From Chloroflexota bacterium (GTDB lineage Bacteria > Chloroflexota > Anaerolineae > Anaerolineales > UBA4823), in contig JAKOUW010000016.1 in assembly GCA_029782365.1 (NCBI GenBank), positions 1 through 64,000 of the forward strand: a stretch of 64,000 nt of DNA, given 5' to 3'. Below the pieces are notes generated by a model. It worked only from the letters and a program-made list of their open reading frames with translations, ran no database searches and was not told the origin of the DNA. The position numbers were made by a program, and so were the translations under genes. Below are positions 42,829 to 51,690 of the stretch, one piece after another (the stretch's first letter is position 1; each line of letters starts with the position of its first letter).

Positions 42829-43647
42829 TCAACTCCTTCCGGCCAGCCAGGCCAGGATGATGCTGATCACATACAAGACCATCAACGGCAGCATCACCAA
42901 CCCCATATTGATCGGGTCAACGGTAGGCGTAACTGCCGCGGCGACAATCGCCATCACAACGATGGCATAGCGCCAGCCGTTTGCCAGCTGCCTGGCAGTC
43001 ACGAATTTCAGCTTGGCCAGGAACATCACCGCCAATGGCAACTCAAAGCATATCCCAATCCAGAACATCAGGTTGGTAACAAACTCGAAATAATTCAACG
43101 GACGGACCTGGGTGCGGATTTCGAGGAAGTTCACCAGGAAGGGGATCGCCACTGGGATCATCACAAACCAGGTAAAGGCGACCCCGCTGGCGAACAACAG
43201 GCTGGCAAAAGGGACCCCAATCAGCAGCCAGAGCTTTTCATTCTGCTTGAGCCCCGGCAGCATGAACGCCATGACCTGGTAAACAATAAATGGCATTCCA
43301 AGCACGAAACCGCCTAACAAGGCCACACGCATGAAAATGGCCATGTTTTCGGTGACTTCAATCGAAACTAACCCCGCTCGTCCACCCAGGGGGGAGGCCA
43401 GGTAATCGATCAGGTTCTGGGCGAAAGCGAAACACAGCCCGGTGGCGATTACGACAGCTGCAAAAGCCTTAAAAAGACGTTTCCGCAGCTCATCCAGGTG
43501 CTGCAGTAAGGGCTGCGAGCTTTCCAAATGGATGGAGGCCTTGCGGTGTGCTCGTCCCAGGGCGACCATCTTGTCTCGCCACGAGGGGGTGCGAGACCGG
43601 GAAGGTGTTTGGTTCGCTTCCACAGGCGCCAGGCTATTCCTTTTCAC
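42829..43647 (-). CDS. tatC: Sec-independent translocase TatC
   Basis: 272 residues with a GTG start at 43647 that overlaps tatA by 14 nt; a later ATG at residue 27 (MVALGRAHRK) is an alternative, since TatC usually begins close to HLDELRKRLF. Six membrane segments; family motifs HLDELRKRLFKAF, FELPLAVMFLAKL and ATPTVDPINMGLVMLPLM (usual TPPD replaced by TPTVD). Forms the core receptor of the Tat pathway. Confidence 0.92.
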   Translation of the reverse strand: MKRNSLAPVEANQTPSRSRTPSWRDKMVALGRAHRKASIHLESSQPLLQHLDELRKRLFKAFAAVVIATGLCFAFAQNLIDYLASPLGGRAGLVSIEVTENMAIFMRVALLGGFVLGMPFIVYQVMAFMLPGLKQNEKLWLLIGVPFASLLFASGVAFTWFVMIPVAIPFLVNFLEIRTQVRPLNYFEFVTNLMFWIGICFELPLAVMFLAKLKFVTARQLANGWRYAIVVMAIVAAAVTPTVDPINMGLVMLPLMVLYVISIILAWLAGRS

Positions 43648-43813
43648 CGTCGCCGGCCTGGTCTTCTTTCTCTTTGCCGCCAGTTAACCCAGAGCGGAAC
43701 TCATGGATGCCCTTGCCAAGCTCACCGGCAATTTTGCCAACCCGCCCAACCCCAAAGAGCAGGACGACAATGATTAAGATGATGATCAATTCAGGTGCGC
43801 CAAATGGTAACAT
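43634..43813 (-). CDS. tatA: Sec-independent translocase TatA
   Basis: 59 residues, short enough to be easily missed. ATG at 43813, 6 nt after AAAGGAG. MLPFGAPELIIILIIVVLLF then GVGRVGKIAGELGKGIHEFR is a textbook TatA: short membrane helix, hinge, and amphipathic helix. It lies between the radical SAM gene (12 nt) and tatC (overlap), completing a TatABC set inside the molybdoenzyme operon. Confidence 0.92.
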   Translation of the reverse strand: MLPFGAPELIIILIIVVLLFGVGRVGKIAGELGKGIHEFRSGLTGGKEKEDQAGDGEKE

Positions 43814-43825
43814 GTTGTACTCCTT

Positions 43826-45151
43826 TTAAATATCTTTCGTCAGGCGGAACGTGTCCGGCGTGGTCAAATCGACCTTCAATTCGCGAACCACAACTTCATC
43901 ACTGCGGTTCTCGATCACACTCGTGCATAGGCCAACCTGGATATCCAACTTTTTGAGCGCTCGAATCTGGCTGACCGGGAATTCGAGATAATTGTGCTCT
44001 AGGTTCAACTCATATTGATCGAAACCATGCTTGGCGAAGAAATGCAGCACCCGAGCCACATCTTCGCCGAAGACCTTGGCGCTTTTAAGATAATAATCGC
44101 GCTGCGAGAAAAATTTGATCTTCGATCCAGAATGACCACTGTTCTGTTGGTAGATTTGCCCGGTGTGTTTGTTTTCTAACGAACAGTAATGGACTCCCAA
44201 TCTAAGCCCGGCGTCCAAGGCAAATTCGATTAGATTCAGGCATTCCAATTCACTACCCGCAATCGGCAGGCCGCCGGCATACCAGTAATCATAAATCACC
44301 CGGAAAGGCCGGCCTTTGACCCGCAGCCCTTTCTCTTTAAAGATTTCGGCGTTGTTTAGCGGATAACACAGCTCCAAGAGATTGATTGAGCACACGCCCA
44401 ACCGGTCGAGATTGACCAGGACGTCTTTCATCACCTCGAAGGTGCCTGGCAGGACGGGCATTTCCACCATCACATGTGGAATATACTCTTTCGCCAGGGT
44501 GATCCGGTCGAAGACGTAGTTATTTCCCCGTTCCAAATCTCGCATCCGAATGCTGAATCGGATTTCATCCAGTTGGGTTTCCTTGAGGGCGGCCAGGATT
44601 TCACGATCGACATAATCTCCGCTGGTATATAAGCGCGTATAGACCCCCGGGAAATTCTTTTTCGCTGTCGTAAAAAAGCGAATGGCTTCGGGCTTATGCA
44701 GCAGCGGTTCTCCACCAGTTAAGGCCAGGTGGTTGGCCTGCTGGCCGCGCTTGTGAGCCGCGTTTAGCTCGGCGACGTTGTCGTTGAGGTGCTCGCGGTA
44801 ATATGCATAATTATCCTGATTTGGGTTGAAGCAGTAAAAGCAGTCTCGGTTGCATTTCAAGGATGTAAAGAATGTGGCGCTGCCCACGCCGGTCTGGCAG
44901 GCAACGCAGGCTGGGGAAATCTGGTTGATAAAAATGCTTTTCCCGTCATTACGCACCACAGCGCCCTTCTTTTGCAGCCGGTCGATCTGGGCGGCGGCCT
45001 GTTCCGAGTAATCCTGTGGGTCGATCTCGATCCCTGTTTGGACAACCCGCTCCATAAACTGCTGGAAAATGCGGGTATAAATCTGCGCATAAGAACGCAT
45101 CACGGGATTCTTAATCAAATTTAGCGTGTCTTCGGTGATAGGAACGATCAT
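43826..45151 (-). CDS. Radical SAM protein of the molybdoenzyme operon
   Basis: 441 residues. The radical SAM cluster motif is CNRDCFYC (CxxxCxxC) after TFFTSLK, with LTGGEPLLH as the SAM-binding GGE. A CVACQTG motif upstream suggests further metal ligands. The C-terminal 150 residues contain cysteines in LECLNLIEFAL, VHYCSLENK and GLCTSV. Start overlaps the polyferredoxin stop (ATGA). Likely a maturation or cofactor-modifying enzyme for the DmsA-like protein; no exact function can be assigned. Confidence 0.85.
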   Translation of the reverse strand: MIVPITEDTLNLIKNPVMRSYAQIYTRIFQQFMERVVQTGIEIDPQDYSEQAAAQIDRLQKKGAVVRNDGKSIFINQISPACVACQTGVGSATFFTSLKCNRDCFYCFNPNQDNYAYYREHLNDNVAELNAAHKRGQQANHLALTGGEPLLHKPEAIRFFTTAKKNFPGVYTRLYTSGDYVDREILAALKETQLDEIRFSIRMRDLERGNNYVFDRITLAKEYIPHVMVEMPVLPGTFEVMKDVLVNLDRLGVCSINLLELCYPLNNAEIFKEKGLRVKGRPFRVIYDYWYAGGLPIAGSELECLNLIEFALDAGLRLGVHYCSLENKHTGQIYQQNSGHSGSKIKFFSQRDYYLKSAKVFGEDVARVLHFFAKHGFDQYELNLEHNYLEFPVSQIRALKKLDIQVGLCTSVIENRSDEVVVRELKVDLTTPDTFRLTKDI

Positions 45152-46350
45152 GGCTGCCTTTTCGATGAGGGCGCAACAGGATATTTATTAATTGCAGGCG
45201 GAATCCTGGAGCCGAAAGGATGCTTGCGCCGGTAATTACACGCCGGGCACACATACACACCAGGAGCCGCCGCATAAACTGTTTTGCAAACTTCGCAGTG
45301 GGCCAGTGCGCCTTCTCTGAGCACCACAGCAGTTTCCGAACCAAACACCTGCCGGAATGTGGGATCCGGCCGGATCGCAATCGCATCCGGTGCGCAGCCG
45401 TGGGCGCACCGGTCACAAGCGATGCAGGATTGCGGCGTAAATGCCAACCGGAAAGCAGTTTCTTCCGGGTCAGTGGTGTAGCTCAAAGCTCCGGTCGGGC
45501 AGGCCCGCCCGCATACGCCGCACGCTGTGCAAGAATCCGAGATCGATAACCAGGCATATTCCTTCTGGGCCAAAACAGGGTCGGCTGCCGCCTGCGCGGC
45601 TGACAGGTGCTCCACCGCCCGGATGACCCGCCGGCGGTCCCGCCCGGCCTGCTGGCTGCCGCCAGCATGGGCGGGTTCCAGCGCCCGGCCAAGCGAGGCC
45701 TGCCCCTGCCTGGAAGCCAGCCGGAAGAGGTCGCGCCTTGAGAGCGGTGGATTGTGGGCATCCCAAATGGGGCGTGTCTGTGGATTATCCAGGCGCGCAA
45801 CAGTTACCAGCAGGTCGGATTTTCCCCAGGCGCTCAACAATGTTTTCGCTGCCGCGATTTGTTCTGCGAGTCTGGGGTTAACCTTTCCCCACCGGCAGTT
45901 CGCGCAGGCGTCTGTGCGAATATACACAGCCTCCAGCCCCATCGCTGCCAGGGTCATCAGCGCCCCGGTCCCCAGCCCTGCCAGGCAGCCTCGCACCTGG
46001 ATGGCAGTACTATCAGCGCTGCAGCCTCTTTCGCCATCCGGATTCAAACTGCAAATCAACTCTATGGAAGGTTGCTCCAGTCTCGGCACGCAGGCCAGCA
46101 GTTCCCGGACGGCGTCATCCGCCGCATAGGCGCCGACCGGGCAGTGTGGAATGCACGCCAGGCAGCCAGCGCATTTCTCCGGATCAAAGGCAGGCGGTTT
46201 TCCCGGTTGGATGGCTGCCGTGGGGCATACTTCAAAACAAGCCTCGCAGGAGCAGAATTGATCTTGTGTATGCAGGCAGCACTGAAGATTAAAAACCAGA
46301 GCTGAGCGGTCGATCGCGGAAAGCCGTTCAGCAGCTGAAACCAGGTTCAC
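45148..46350 (-). CDS. Polyferredoxin-like 4Fe-4S protein
   Basis: 400 residues. N-terminal clusters: CCLHTQDQFCSCEACFEVCP and CAGCLACIPHCP; C-terminal clusters: CTACGVCGRACP and CIACDRCAHGCAP; and a rubredoxin/zinc-like CEVCKTVYAAAP...CPACNY near the end. The middle (100-200) has an MvhD/HdrA-like region with CLAGLGTGALMT and CANCRWG. Start overlaps the torD-like stop (ATGA). It may pass electrons to, or assemble clusters in, the operon molybdoenzyme, possibly also serving the radical SAM protein. Confidence 0.85.
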   Translation of the reverse strand: MNLVSAAERLSAIDRSALVFNLQCCLHTQDQFCSCEACFEVCPTAAIQPGKPPAFDPEKCAGCLACIPHCPVGAYAADDAVRELLACVPRLEQPSIELICSLNPDGERGCSADSTAIQVRGCLAGLGTGALMTLAAMGLEAVYIRTDACANCRWGKVNPRLAEQIAAAKTLLSAWGKSDLLVTVARLDNPQTRPIWDAHNPPLSRRDLFRLASRQGQASLGRALEPAHAGGSQQAGRDRRRVIRAVEHLSAAQAAADPVLAQKEYAWLSISDSCTACGVCGRACPTGALSYTTDPEETAFRLAFTPQSCIACDRCAHGCAPDAIAIRPDPTFRQVFGSETAVVLREGALAHCEVCKTVYAAAPGVYVCPACNYRRKHPFGSRIPPAINKYPVAPSSKRQP

Positions 46351-47048
46351 ACCTGGGTTCCTTCCGGCAGCCTGGCGTCTACGATGGCGGCGGTTTCGAG
46401 CAAAGCGCCTGAAACCAGGTGGCCGATACCCTGGTAAAAATTTGTTTTGGCGTGTTTTTCCACCAGTTCAGCCCAACGAAAAGCCCACTTTAATAAATGT
46501 TCAGATAAGAAATAACGCTGCGCCTCCAATGTATGCTGGAAGGCGGCTTCATCATTTTGTTCGAGCGCTTCAAAGCCTAAATGGGCCAGATGAGAGACAA
46601 AGGCCAGCTCCAGGCCGATATGATCATCCGGTTCCTGGTGCAGTTTTTCTGATTCAAGCTGGAAACTTCTATACCAATTCCGGACCTGTAAAGTCTCCTC
46701 CTGGAAAACCATGCGCTTTTCGCTGAAGTAAACCGATTCCCACACCGGCACCAGCACCTTTTGAATGCCGACAAACATTCGAGTGTAATCTGTACGCAGG
46801 CTCAGGAAAGCTTCGTCTGAAATACCGCCCTGGTTTTCAGCCTTCCAGGCCTGTAAATATTCCAACCCACGTTGCACTTCAACTTGCGATCCGCCAAAAG
46901 GCGATTCGGCAAATACATCTTCCGCGATTAAAGATTGCAGCCAGGTTTTATCAAGCTCGGTGTACAGGATCTTCCCAAGCAAACCCAACAAGAGATGCTC
47001 CCCCATCAATTCGCTTTTCCAATCAGTTTGTGCTGTGGTCTGATTCAT
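46347..47048 (-). CDS. TorD/DmsD-family molybdoenzyme chaperone
   Basis: 233 residues from the ATG at 47048 (TTG six bases upstream is the alternative). All-helical, with the family motif EPDDHIGLELAFVSHLA intact. TorD-family proteins bind the twin-arginine leader and the apoenzyme, holding it until molybdopterin is inserted. Here it should serve the DmsA-like protein. A -10 word (TATAAT at 47122-47127) hints at an extra internal promoter. Confidence 0.9.
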   Translation of the reverse strand: MNQTTAQTDWKSELMGEHLLLGLLGKILYTELDKTWLQSLIAEDVFAESPFGGSQVEVQRGLEYLQAWKAENQGGISDEAFLSLRTDYTRMFVGIQKVLVPVWESVYFSEKRMVFQEETLQVRNWYRSFQLESEKLHQEPDDHIGLELAFVSHLAHLGFEALEQNDEAAFQHTLEAQRYFLSEHLLKWAFRWAELVEKHAKTNFYQGIGHLVSGALLETAAIVDARLPEGTQV

Positions 47049-47121
47049 GTTCAATTTCTCTTTTCATTTTGTGGATCAAATTCCGCCTGGCGCACCGGTG
47101 GAGAGACTCAGCTTCGCTAAA

Positions 47122-47155
47122 ATTATACAGGAACCGGGCTGTTCACATAAGTGAC
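47122..47155 (-). promoter_or_regulatory. Possible internal promoter upstream of torD-like gene
   Basis: TGTATAAT (-10 at 47122-47127) is preceded by GTCACTTATGTGAA, a TCAC-N4-GTGA inverted repeat (47142-47155) resembling Crp/Fnr-type sites only loosely. Confidence 0.3.
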
Positions 47156-47215
47156 GAATGTAACCAATCAGGCGAGATTAATTTTCATCTGGACGGCCAG
47201 CGGGCAAAACCTTTA

Positions 47216-47244
47216 CCGGGGAGGCGGTAACACCACCTCCCCGG
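47216..47244 (-). terminator. Hairpin between dmsC and torD-like gene
   Basis: 9-bp GC-rich stem CCGGGGAGG/CCTCCCCGG (47216-47224 with 47236-47244), 11-nt loop. Only a weak T stretch (GGTTTTG) follows on the minus strand, so it may partly terminate or stabilise the upstream mRNA. Confidence 0.45.
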
Positions 47245-47279
47245 AATTGTAGGTCTATGGTTTCAAGCGCAGCCCAGCA

Positions 47280-48203
47280 TTACAGCGAGAGCGTAATGCC
47301 TACCTGGCTTGAGTAGAACAGGTAACGTCCCAAAATTTCTGCGACGAAGACCAGGAAGAAAGCTGCATAGGCCATATAGCCAAGAACTTTCTCTTTTCCT
47401 TCGGTCTGGGCATTCTGGTAGAGGAAGAAGCCAAACACACCGGCGCCAAGGAAAGCCACGATGATGCGGATCAGGAAGGTCAAGCCCAATGGGCCGGCGA
47501 GCAGCTTTGCGCTCTCAACCGCCTGCGGCGATCCGGTTGCCAGGGAAAGCAGGTACACCGGAATGACCACGAATTCGATGCCCAGCAAGATGACCGAGAC
47601 CAGGGCGATCCACCGGAGGGTGCTGCGCAGTAGGTCGCACTGCATTCCTGCGCAATCCGGATCCTGGCGCTTGACAATGCTGTAGTTGGCGACAAAGGCG
47701 GCGCCCATGGCGAGTGAACCCAGCATCAAGGTGGTGGTGAAGAAGGAGATCGGAGTTGCCAGGTTGTTCCAGCCGTGTTGCGTTGGCAGCATATAGATCA
47801 TCGACATGCTGTAGACGAATACGACGCCGACTGCAGCCGTGATGTAGGCGATGATGGTGCGCACGATGGGGGTTCCCCATTTGAACCACTGCATGGCAGC
47901 AAAGATAACGCCGAGGGTGGCAAAGAGCACGCCGCACAGGATTTCCCGGCTCAGCCAGGAGGTGGCATAGTTAGTGACAGCGCGCGGCGCACCCAACGGA
48001 TTGCCCAGGTGCAGTAGAGAAGCCAGCAAGCCAAGGCCCAGAACGACGATGATCGCAATTAACGAGCGGTCACCCATCCGGTCGGCTTCTCCACGGCCCG
48101 CCTTGCGAGTCACGAAGAAATTTACCACGCCCAACACCAGGAATGCGCCAACGGCCATTTGCGCCAAGATAGTAAAGGTAATCAGAGCAAATTCTCGCAG
48201 CAT
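47280..48203 (-). CDS. dmsC: DmsC-type membrane anchor/quinol dehydrogenase subunit
   Basis: 307 residues from the ATG at 48203, 6 nt after GGAGG. Eight membrane segments; family pieces SWLSREILCGVLFA, MLPTQHGWNNLATPISFF and AEILGRYLFYSSQVGI. DmsC anchors the catalytic pair in the membrane and exchanges electrons with menaquinol. Spaced 1 nt after dmsB. A paralogue is encoded at 52359-53279. Confidence 0.88.
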   Translation of the reverse strand: MLREFALITFTILAQMAVGAFLVLGVVNFFVTRKAGRGEADRMGDRSLIAIIVVLGLGLLASLLHLGNPLGAPRAVTNYATSWLSREILCGVLFATLGVIFAAMQWFKWGTPIVRTIIAYITAAVGVVFVYSMSMIYMLPTQHGWNNLATPISFFTTTLMLGSLAMGAAFVANYSIVKRQDPDCAGMQCDLLRSTLRWIALVSVILLGIEFVVIPVYLLSLATGSPQAVESAKLLAGPLGLTFLIRIIVAFLGAGVFGFFLYQNAQTEGKEKVLGYMAYAAFFLVFVAEILGRYLFYSSQVGITLSL

Positions 48204-48204
48204 T

Positions 48205-48834
48205 TTACACCTCCTCCAACTTGATAATCTCTCCGGTTCCTTCACCGCTTGGTTGAGAATTCTTGTGAGGGGTTATCACAATTGCCGGCTGGGTAATATT
48301 TGCAGACGGGAGCGGCTCAATTGCATTGACGTCTCCATACTTGTCTTGCAGATCACCCAATTCGCCAAAGCCTAAGGCGCGCATCGGGCAGGAATCAACG
48401 CAAACCGGGTTTAGGCCCTGCGCTTGCAGATCCTGGCAGAAGTCGCATTTGGTCATCACACCTCGCTCTTCGTTGAATTGAGGTGCGCCGTAAGGACAGG
48501 CCCATTCACAATAGCGGCAGCCGATGCAGACGTTGGCATCGATTAAAACAATCCCATCCTCGCGTTTGGTGATCGCCTTTGCCGGGCAAACACTCACACA
48601 GAGCGGGTTGATACAATGCATACAGGCAGTTGACGTGGAATAAACGAAGACGTTATTCGGGATCATGATATCCGGATGGGCGGGATCTGGAATCCAGCCG
48701 CCGCCGCCGTAATCAAACACCTTGCGCCAGTTGATGCCCACGGGTAAACTGCTGCGGTCTTTGCAAGCGATTGCGCAGGCTTTACAGCCGGTGCAAGAAC
48801 TCGCATCAAAATAGAAAGCCATTTGTTTAGCCAT
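48205..48834 (-). CDS. dmsB: DmsB-type iron-sulfur subunit
   Basis: 209 residues, close to E. coli DmsB in length. Four 4Fe-4S motifs: CTGCKACAIACK, CMHCINPLCVSVCP, CIGCRYCEWACP, and CDFCQ...CVDSCP. Transfers electrons between the quinol-oxidising DmsC and the DmsA molybdenum site. No signal peptide of its own; it is expected to be carried out by the twin-arginine leader of DmsA. Confidence 0.92.
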   Translation of the reverse strand: MAKQMAFYFDASSCTGCKACAIACKDRSSLPVGINWRKVFDYGGGGWIPDPAHPDIMIPNNVFVYSTSTACMHCINPLCVSVCPAKAITKREDGIVLIDANVCIGCRYCEWACPYGAPQFNEERGVMTKCDFCQDLQAQGLNPVCVDSCPMRALGFGELGDLQDKYGDVNAIEPLPSANITQPAIVITPHKNSQPSGEGTGEIIKLEEV

Positions 48835-48836
48835 TG

Positions 48837-51440
48837 CTACCCTTCCTTAATGGGTATTCGTTGAGGCCACTGCGAATCTGGTATCAGCCGCTGGCCGTCC
48901 CATTTTTCAACCTGGACCATCTGAGAATTGTAGCCAAAGTTGGACTCGCCGATCAGCACCCCAGCTTCCAGGTAGTTGTCAGAGCCAGCCTTGTCAAGAC
49001 CCAGGGTATCGTCAAATTCCGTCCAGGCGCCGTGCGGGAGGGAGGTGACGCCGGGCATAATCCGGTCGGTGACCAGAACGTGCCGGATGGCGCTGCCTTC
49101 CGAACTGGTGATCTTTACCACATCGCTGTTCTTAATCCCACGGGCTTCGGCGTCGATCGGGTTCATGAAGAATTCCTGCGGGAAGGCTTCGCGCAGCTGC
49201 AGAACATTGTCGAATTCGGTGTGGCTGCGGCGCCAATAGTGCTTGTTGTACATCTGGAGCGGGTAAGGCCCTTTGATTTTGTTCTTCCAATCGCTGAAAG
49301 TGGCTTCATAACCGCGCGGGGCGGGAATGTATTCAGGGATCGGGCGGATTGAGCTGTAACCCAGAGCCAAAATATCGGCTGCCAGCACACGGCAGTGCAG
49401 TTCGATCTTGCCGCTTTCGGTCTTGATCGGATTCTTCTCGGGGTCTTCGCGGAAGCTCTTGAAGGAAATATTGGTATAGTTATCTCCTTCTTTTCGTGGG
49501 ACCTGGTAGCTGCCTTTGGCCTTAAACTCCATGATCGGGATTCGGCCGGTCTGAGGCTTGCCTTCCACGCCCAGTGCTGCAATATCCGCTTCGGTGATCG
49601 TGACCAGCGTTTCTTTGGTCTTGCCATCTTCCGCTACAACGGTCGCGCCGGCAATCTTGTTGAAGGCCTGCTGCTTGTCAGAGATCTCGACCTGAGATTG
49701 ATCATAAACACCCAGGCGTAAGCCCAGCTGACGATCGATCCAGGAGTCATCCTTGGCTTCAAACAAGGGATCAATAACCCGGTCTGCCCAGAACAGCGCT
49801 TCACGGTTCGGACTGGTGATGTAGTTGTCGCGCTCCCAGCGGGTTGTCACGGGCAAGACCACATCTGCATAGCGGCAGCCGGTGGCCATCACGAAGTCAG
49901 TCGCAAGCACAAACTCAACCTTGCGGACGGCCTCGATACCCTTGGCCTGGCCGACTTCGGTCTGCAGGCGAGAGCCCTTGGTGAAATAGATCATCTGGAT
50001 ATTGAGGGCGGTCTTCTTGTTGAGACCCGAAGTGTACTCTCCGGTCAGCACCGCATTCCAAACTTCATTGCCGTTGACCCTGAGTTTCACCGGGTTGGCC
50101 GGGGCTTCGAGCACGGTGCCTGCCTGACCTGCAGAGACCAGGGATGGGCCGATGTTTCCAGCGGCTGAGTGCCGGGTTTGGCCGGTGCCGCCGCCGCTCA
50201 CGCCGATGCAACCGATCATCGATGCAATGGCGAAGAAAGCCTGGCCGAACGTTTGCGCGCCGTTAATGCGGGCCGAGGCGTCGCTTTCCATGAAAGCGAC
50301 CGGCTTGGTCTGGGCGACTTCGTAGGCAAACGAGCGGATTTTCTCAGGTGGAACGCCGCAAATTTCGGAGGCCCATTCGGGGGTCTTCGGTGGGTAATTC
50401 TTGTGGCCTTCGGTGGCCAGTTGGCCACGTTGGTCGAGGCCCAGGACGTAGTCTTTGTAGTTGTCTTCTGGGTCGGCGCCTTCTGGCAGGCTGGTTTGGT
50501 CAAAGCCAATCGTACAGCGCTTAACAAAGTCCCAATCGATCAATGGGTTTGTATCCGGGTTATCTTCGCTGATCAAAACGTAACCCATCGCCAAAAGCAT
50601 GGCAGTATCTGTGCCCGGGCGAATGGGAATCCACTCATTGGCCAATACCTGGGCAGAGCTGTTGTAATAAGGATCGATGAAAATGAACTTCGCGCCGGCT
50701 TTTTTGGCCTGCAGATAGTTGTAGCAGGGGTTACCGCCGCTCGAAATAATCGGATCGGTGCTCCACATGACGATCAGTTTCGATTTGCGCAGTTCCAAGC
50801 GATCGTTGCCATAGGAAGAGTAGCTGCCCACCACGCGCGGCCCGGTATAAGACCAGGTGCCAGAGGAGCTTGAGCCCCAGGAGTTGACATAGCCGCCGGC
50901 GGCTGCAATGGCATTTGTCCCGTACAAAAACGATTCGGAGCCATATTTGTCTTTGATGCGCGTGACCTCAGATGCAACCAGGTCAAGCGCCTCATCCCAA
51001 CTGATGCGCACCCATTCGTCACGGCCGCGCAGAGATTTGTCGCCGCCGCCTGGCGCCCAATGGGCTCGTTTCATCGGATATTTAATCCGGTCAGCCCCGA
51101 AGGTGCGCTGGCGTTGACTGCGCCCACGGGCACAGCCGCGCTGCTGCGGGAAATCGGGGCTGTCGGGATGAGTATCATCTGTTTTCTGCCGGGTGACGAT
51201 GCCGTCTACCACATAGGCCACATTCAAACAGCGACCTCCACAGTTGCCCCAGCATGCTCCGGGGACCCACTTACCCTCACTGGCTGCTTTTACAGCAGCG
51301 GTTTCAACGGCCTTCAGGCCGTAACCCATCCCCCCGGCCAGAGCGGCTGTTCCTCCCAGGGCTGCACTCCACTTGAGGAAGCTGCGCCGGGTGAGCACCA
51401 TTTCGGTCAGGGCTTTGGTGAGGAAATTCTTTTCTGTCAT
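48837..51440 (-). CDS. dmsA: DmsA-type molybdopterin oxidoreductase, Tat-exported
   Basis: 867 residues; ATG at 51440 after GGAGG. Twin-arginine leader LTRRSFLKWSAALGG (residues 16-30). Cluster ligands C63, C67, C71 and C103; then KYPMKRAHWAPGG, as in DmsA (KYPMKR). The region AAGGYVNSWGSSSSGTWS should hold the serine molybdenum ligand. C-terminal molybdopterin-binding domain from about 740. It belongs to the DMSO reductase family, DmsA/YnfE-like branch; the physiological acceptor (DMSO, TMAO, selenate, other) cannot be told from sequence. First gene of a nine-gene operon that includes its own chaperone and Tat translocase. Confidence 0.9.
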   Translation of the reverse strand: MTEKNFLTKALTEMVLTRRSFLKWSAALGGTAALAGGMGYGLKAVETAAVKAASEGKWVPGACWGNCGGRCLNVAYVVDGIVTRQKTDDTHPDSPDFPQQRGCARGRSQRQRTFGADRIKYPMKRAHWAPGGGDKSLRGRDEWVRISWDEALDLVASEVTRIKDKYGSESFLYGTNAIAAAGGYVNSWGSSSSGTWSYTGPRVVGSYSSYGNDRLELRKSKLIVMWSTDPIISSGGNPCYNYLQAKKAGAKFIFIDPYYNSSAQVLANEWIPIRPGTDTAMLLAMGYVLISEDNPDTNPLIDWDFVKRCTIGFDQTSLPEGADPEDNYKDYVLGLDQRGQLATEGHKNYPPKTPEWASEICGVPPEKIRSFAYEVAQTKPVAFMESDASARINGAQTFGQAFFAIASMIGCIGVSGGGTGQTRHSAAGNIGPSLVSAGQAGTVLEAPANPVKLRVNGNEVWNAVLTGEYTSGLNKKTALNIQMIYFTKGSRLQTEVGQAKGIEAVRKVEFVLATDFVMATGCRYADVVLPVTTRWERDNYITSPNREALFWADRVIDPLFEAKDDSWIDRQLGLRLGVYDQSQVEISDKQQAFNKIAGATVVAEDGKTKETLVTITEADIAALGVEGKPQTGRIPIMEFKAKGSYQVPRKEGDNYTNISFKSFREDPEKNPIKTESGKIELHCRVLAADILALGYSSIRPIPEYIPAPRGYEATFSDWKNKIKGPYPLQMYNKHYWRRSHTEFDNVLQLREAFPQEFFMNPIDAEARGIKNSDVVKITSSEGSAIRHVLVTDRIMPGVTSLPHGAWTEFDDTLGLDKAGSDNYLEAGVLIGESNFGYNSQMVQVEKWDGQRLIPDSQWPQRIPIKEG

Positions 51441-51690
51441 AACTTTCCTCCAGAATGTTCAAAAAAAGGATTAATACGCTCTCTCAGAGCTTAGCCTTAC
51501 GGCTGCGGGCTGATGCACAGACTGGGATTGTTTATTGGCAATATGGTGCTCCTTGTTGGAATGAAAATCGGTTGGAACAGGGTATGATTTCACTTCTAAG
51601 AATATCCCCGCCCCTTCTATTTTTCATCCCCACACGGAGTACTTCTGCATCACCCTAATGGGTGATATCAAAACCAGGTGTGCAGTAAGT
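51441..51690. promoter_or_regulatory. Control region of the molybdoenzyme operon
   Basis: 250 nt between the response regulator stop and dmsA. Contains the ATCACCCTAATGGGTGAT palindrome at 51649-51666. A promoter pair could not be assigned with confidence. Confidence 0.5.
51649..51666. promoter_or_regulatory. Candidate response-regulator operator 1
   Basis: ATCACCCTAATGGGTGAT: 7-bp arms around TAAT. On the minus strand it reads ATATCACCCATTAGGGT when extended, matching a site upstream of the lipoprotein gene at 56652 in 15 of 17 positions. No T-run follows, so it is not a terminator of the regulator gene. Confidence 0.55.

Noticed and set aside
51649..51666. Palindrome as a terminator of the response regulator gene
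   Set aside because: Correct position but no T-run on the minus strand, and a matching site occurs upstream of another gene.
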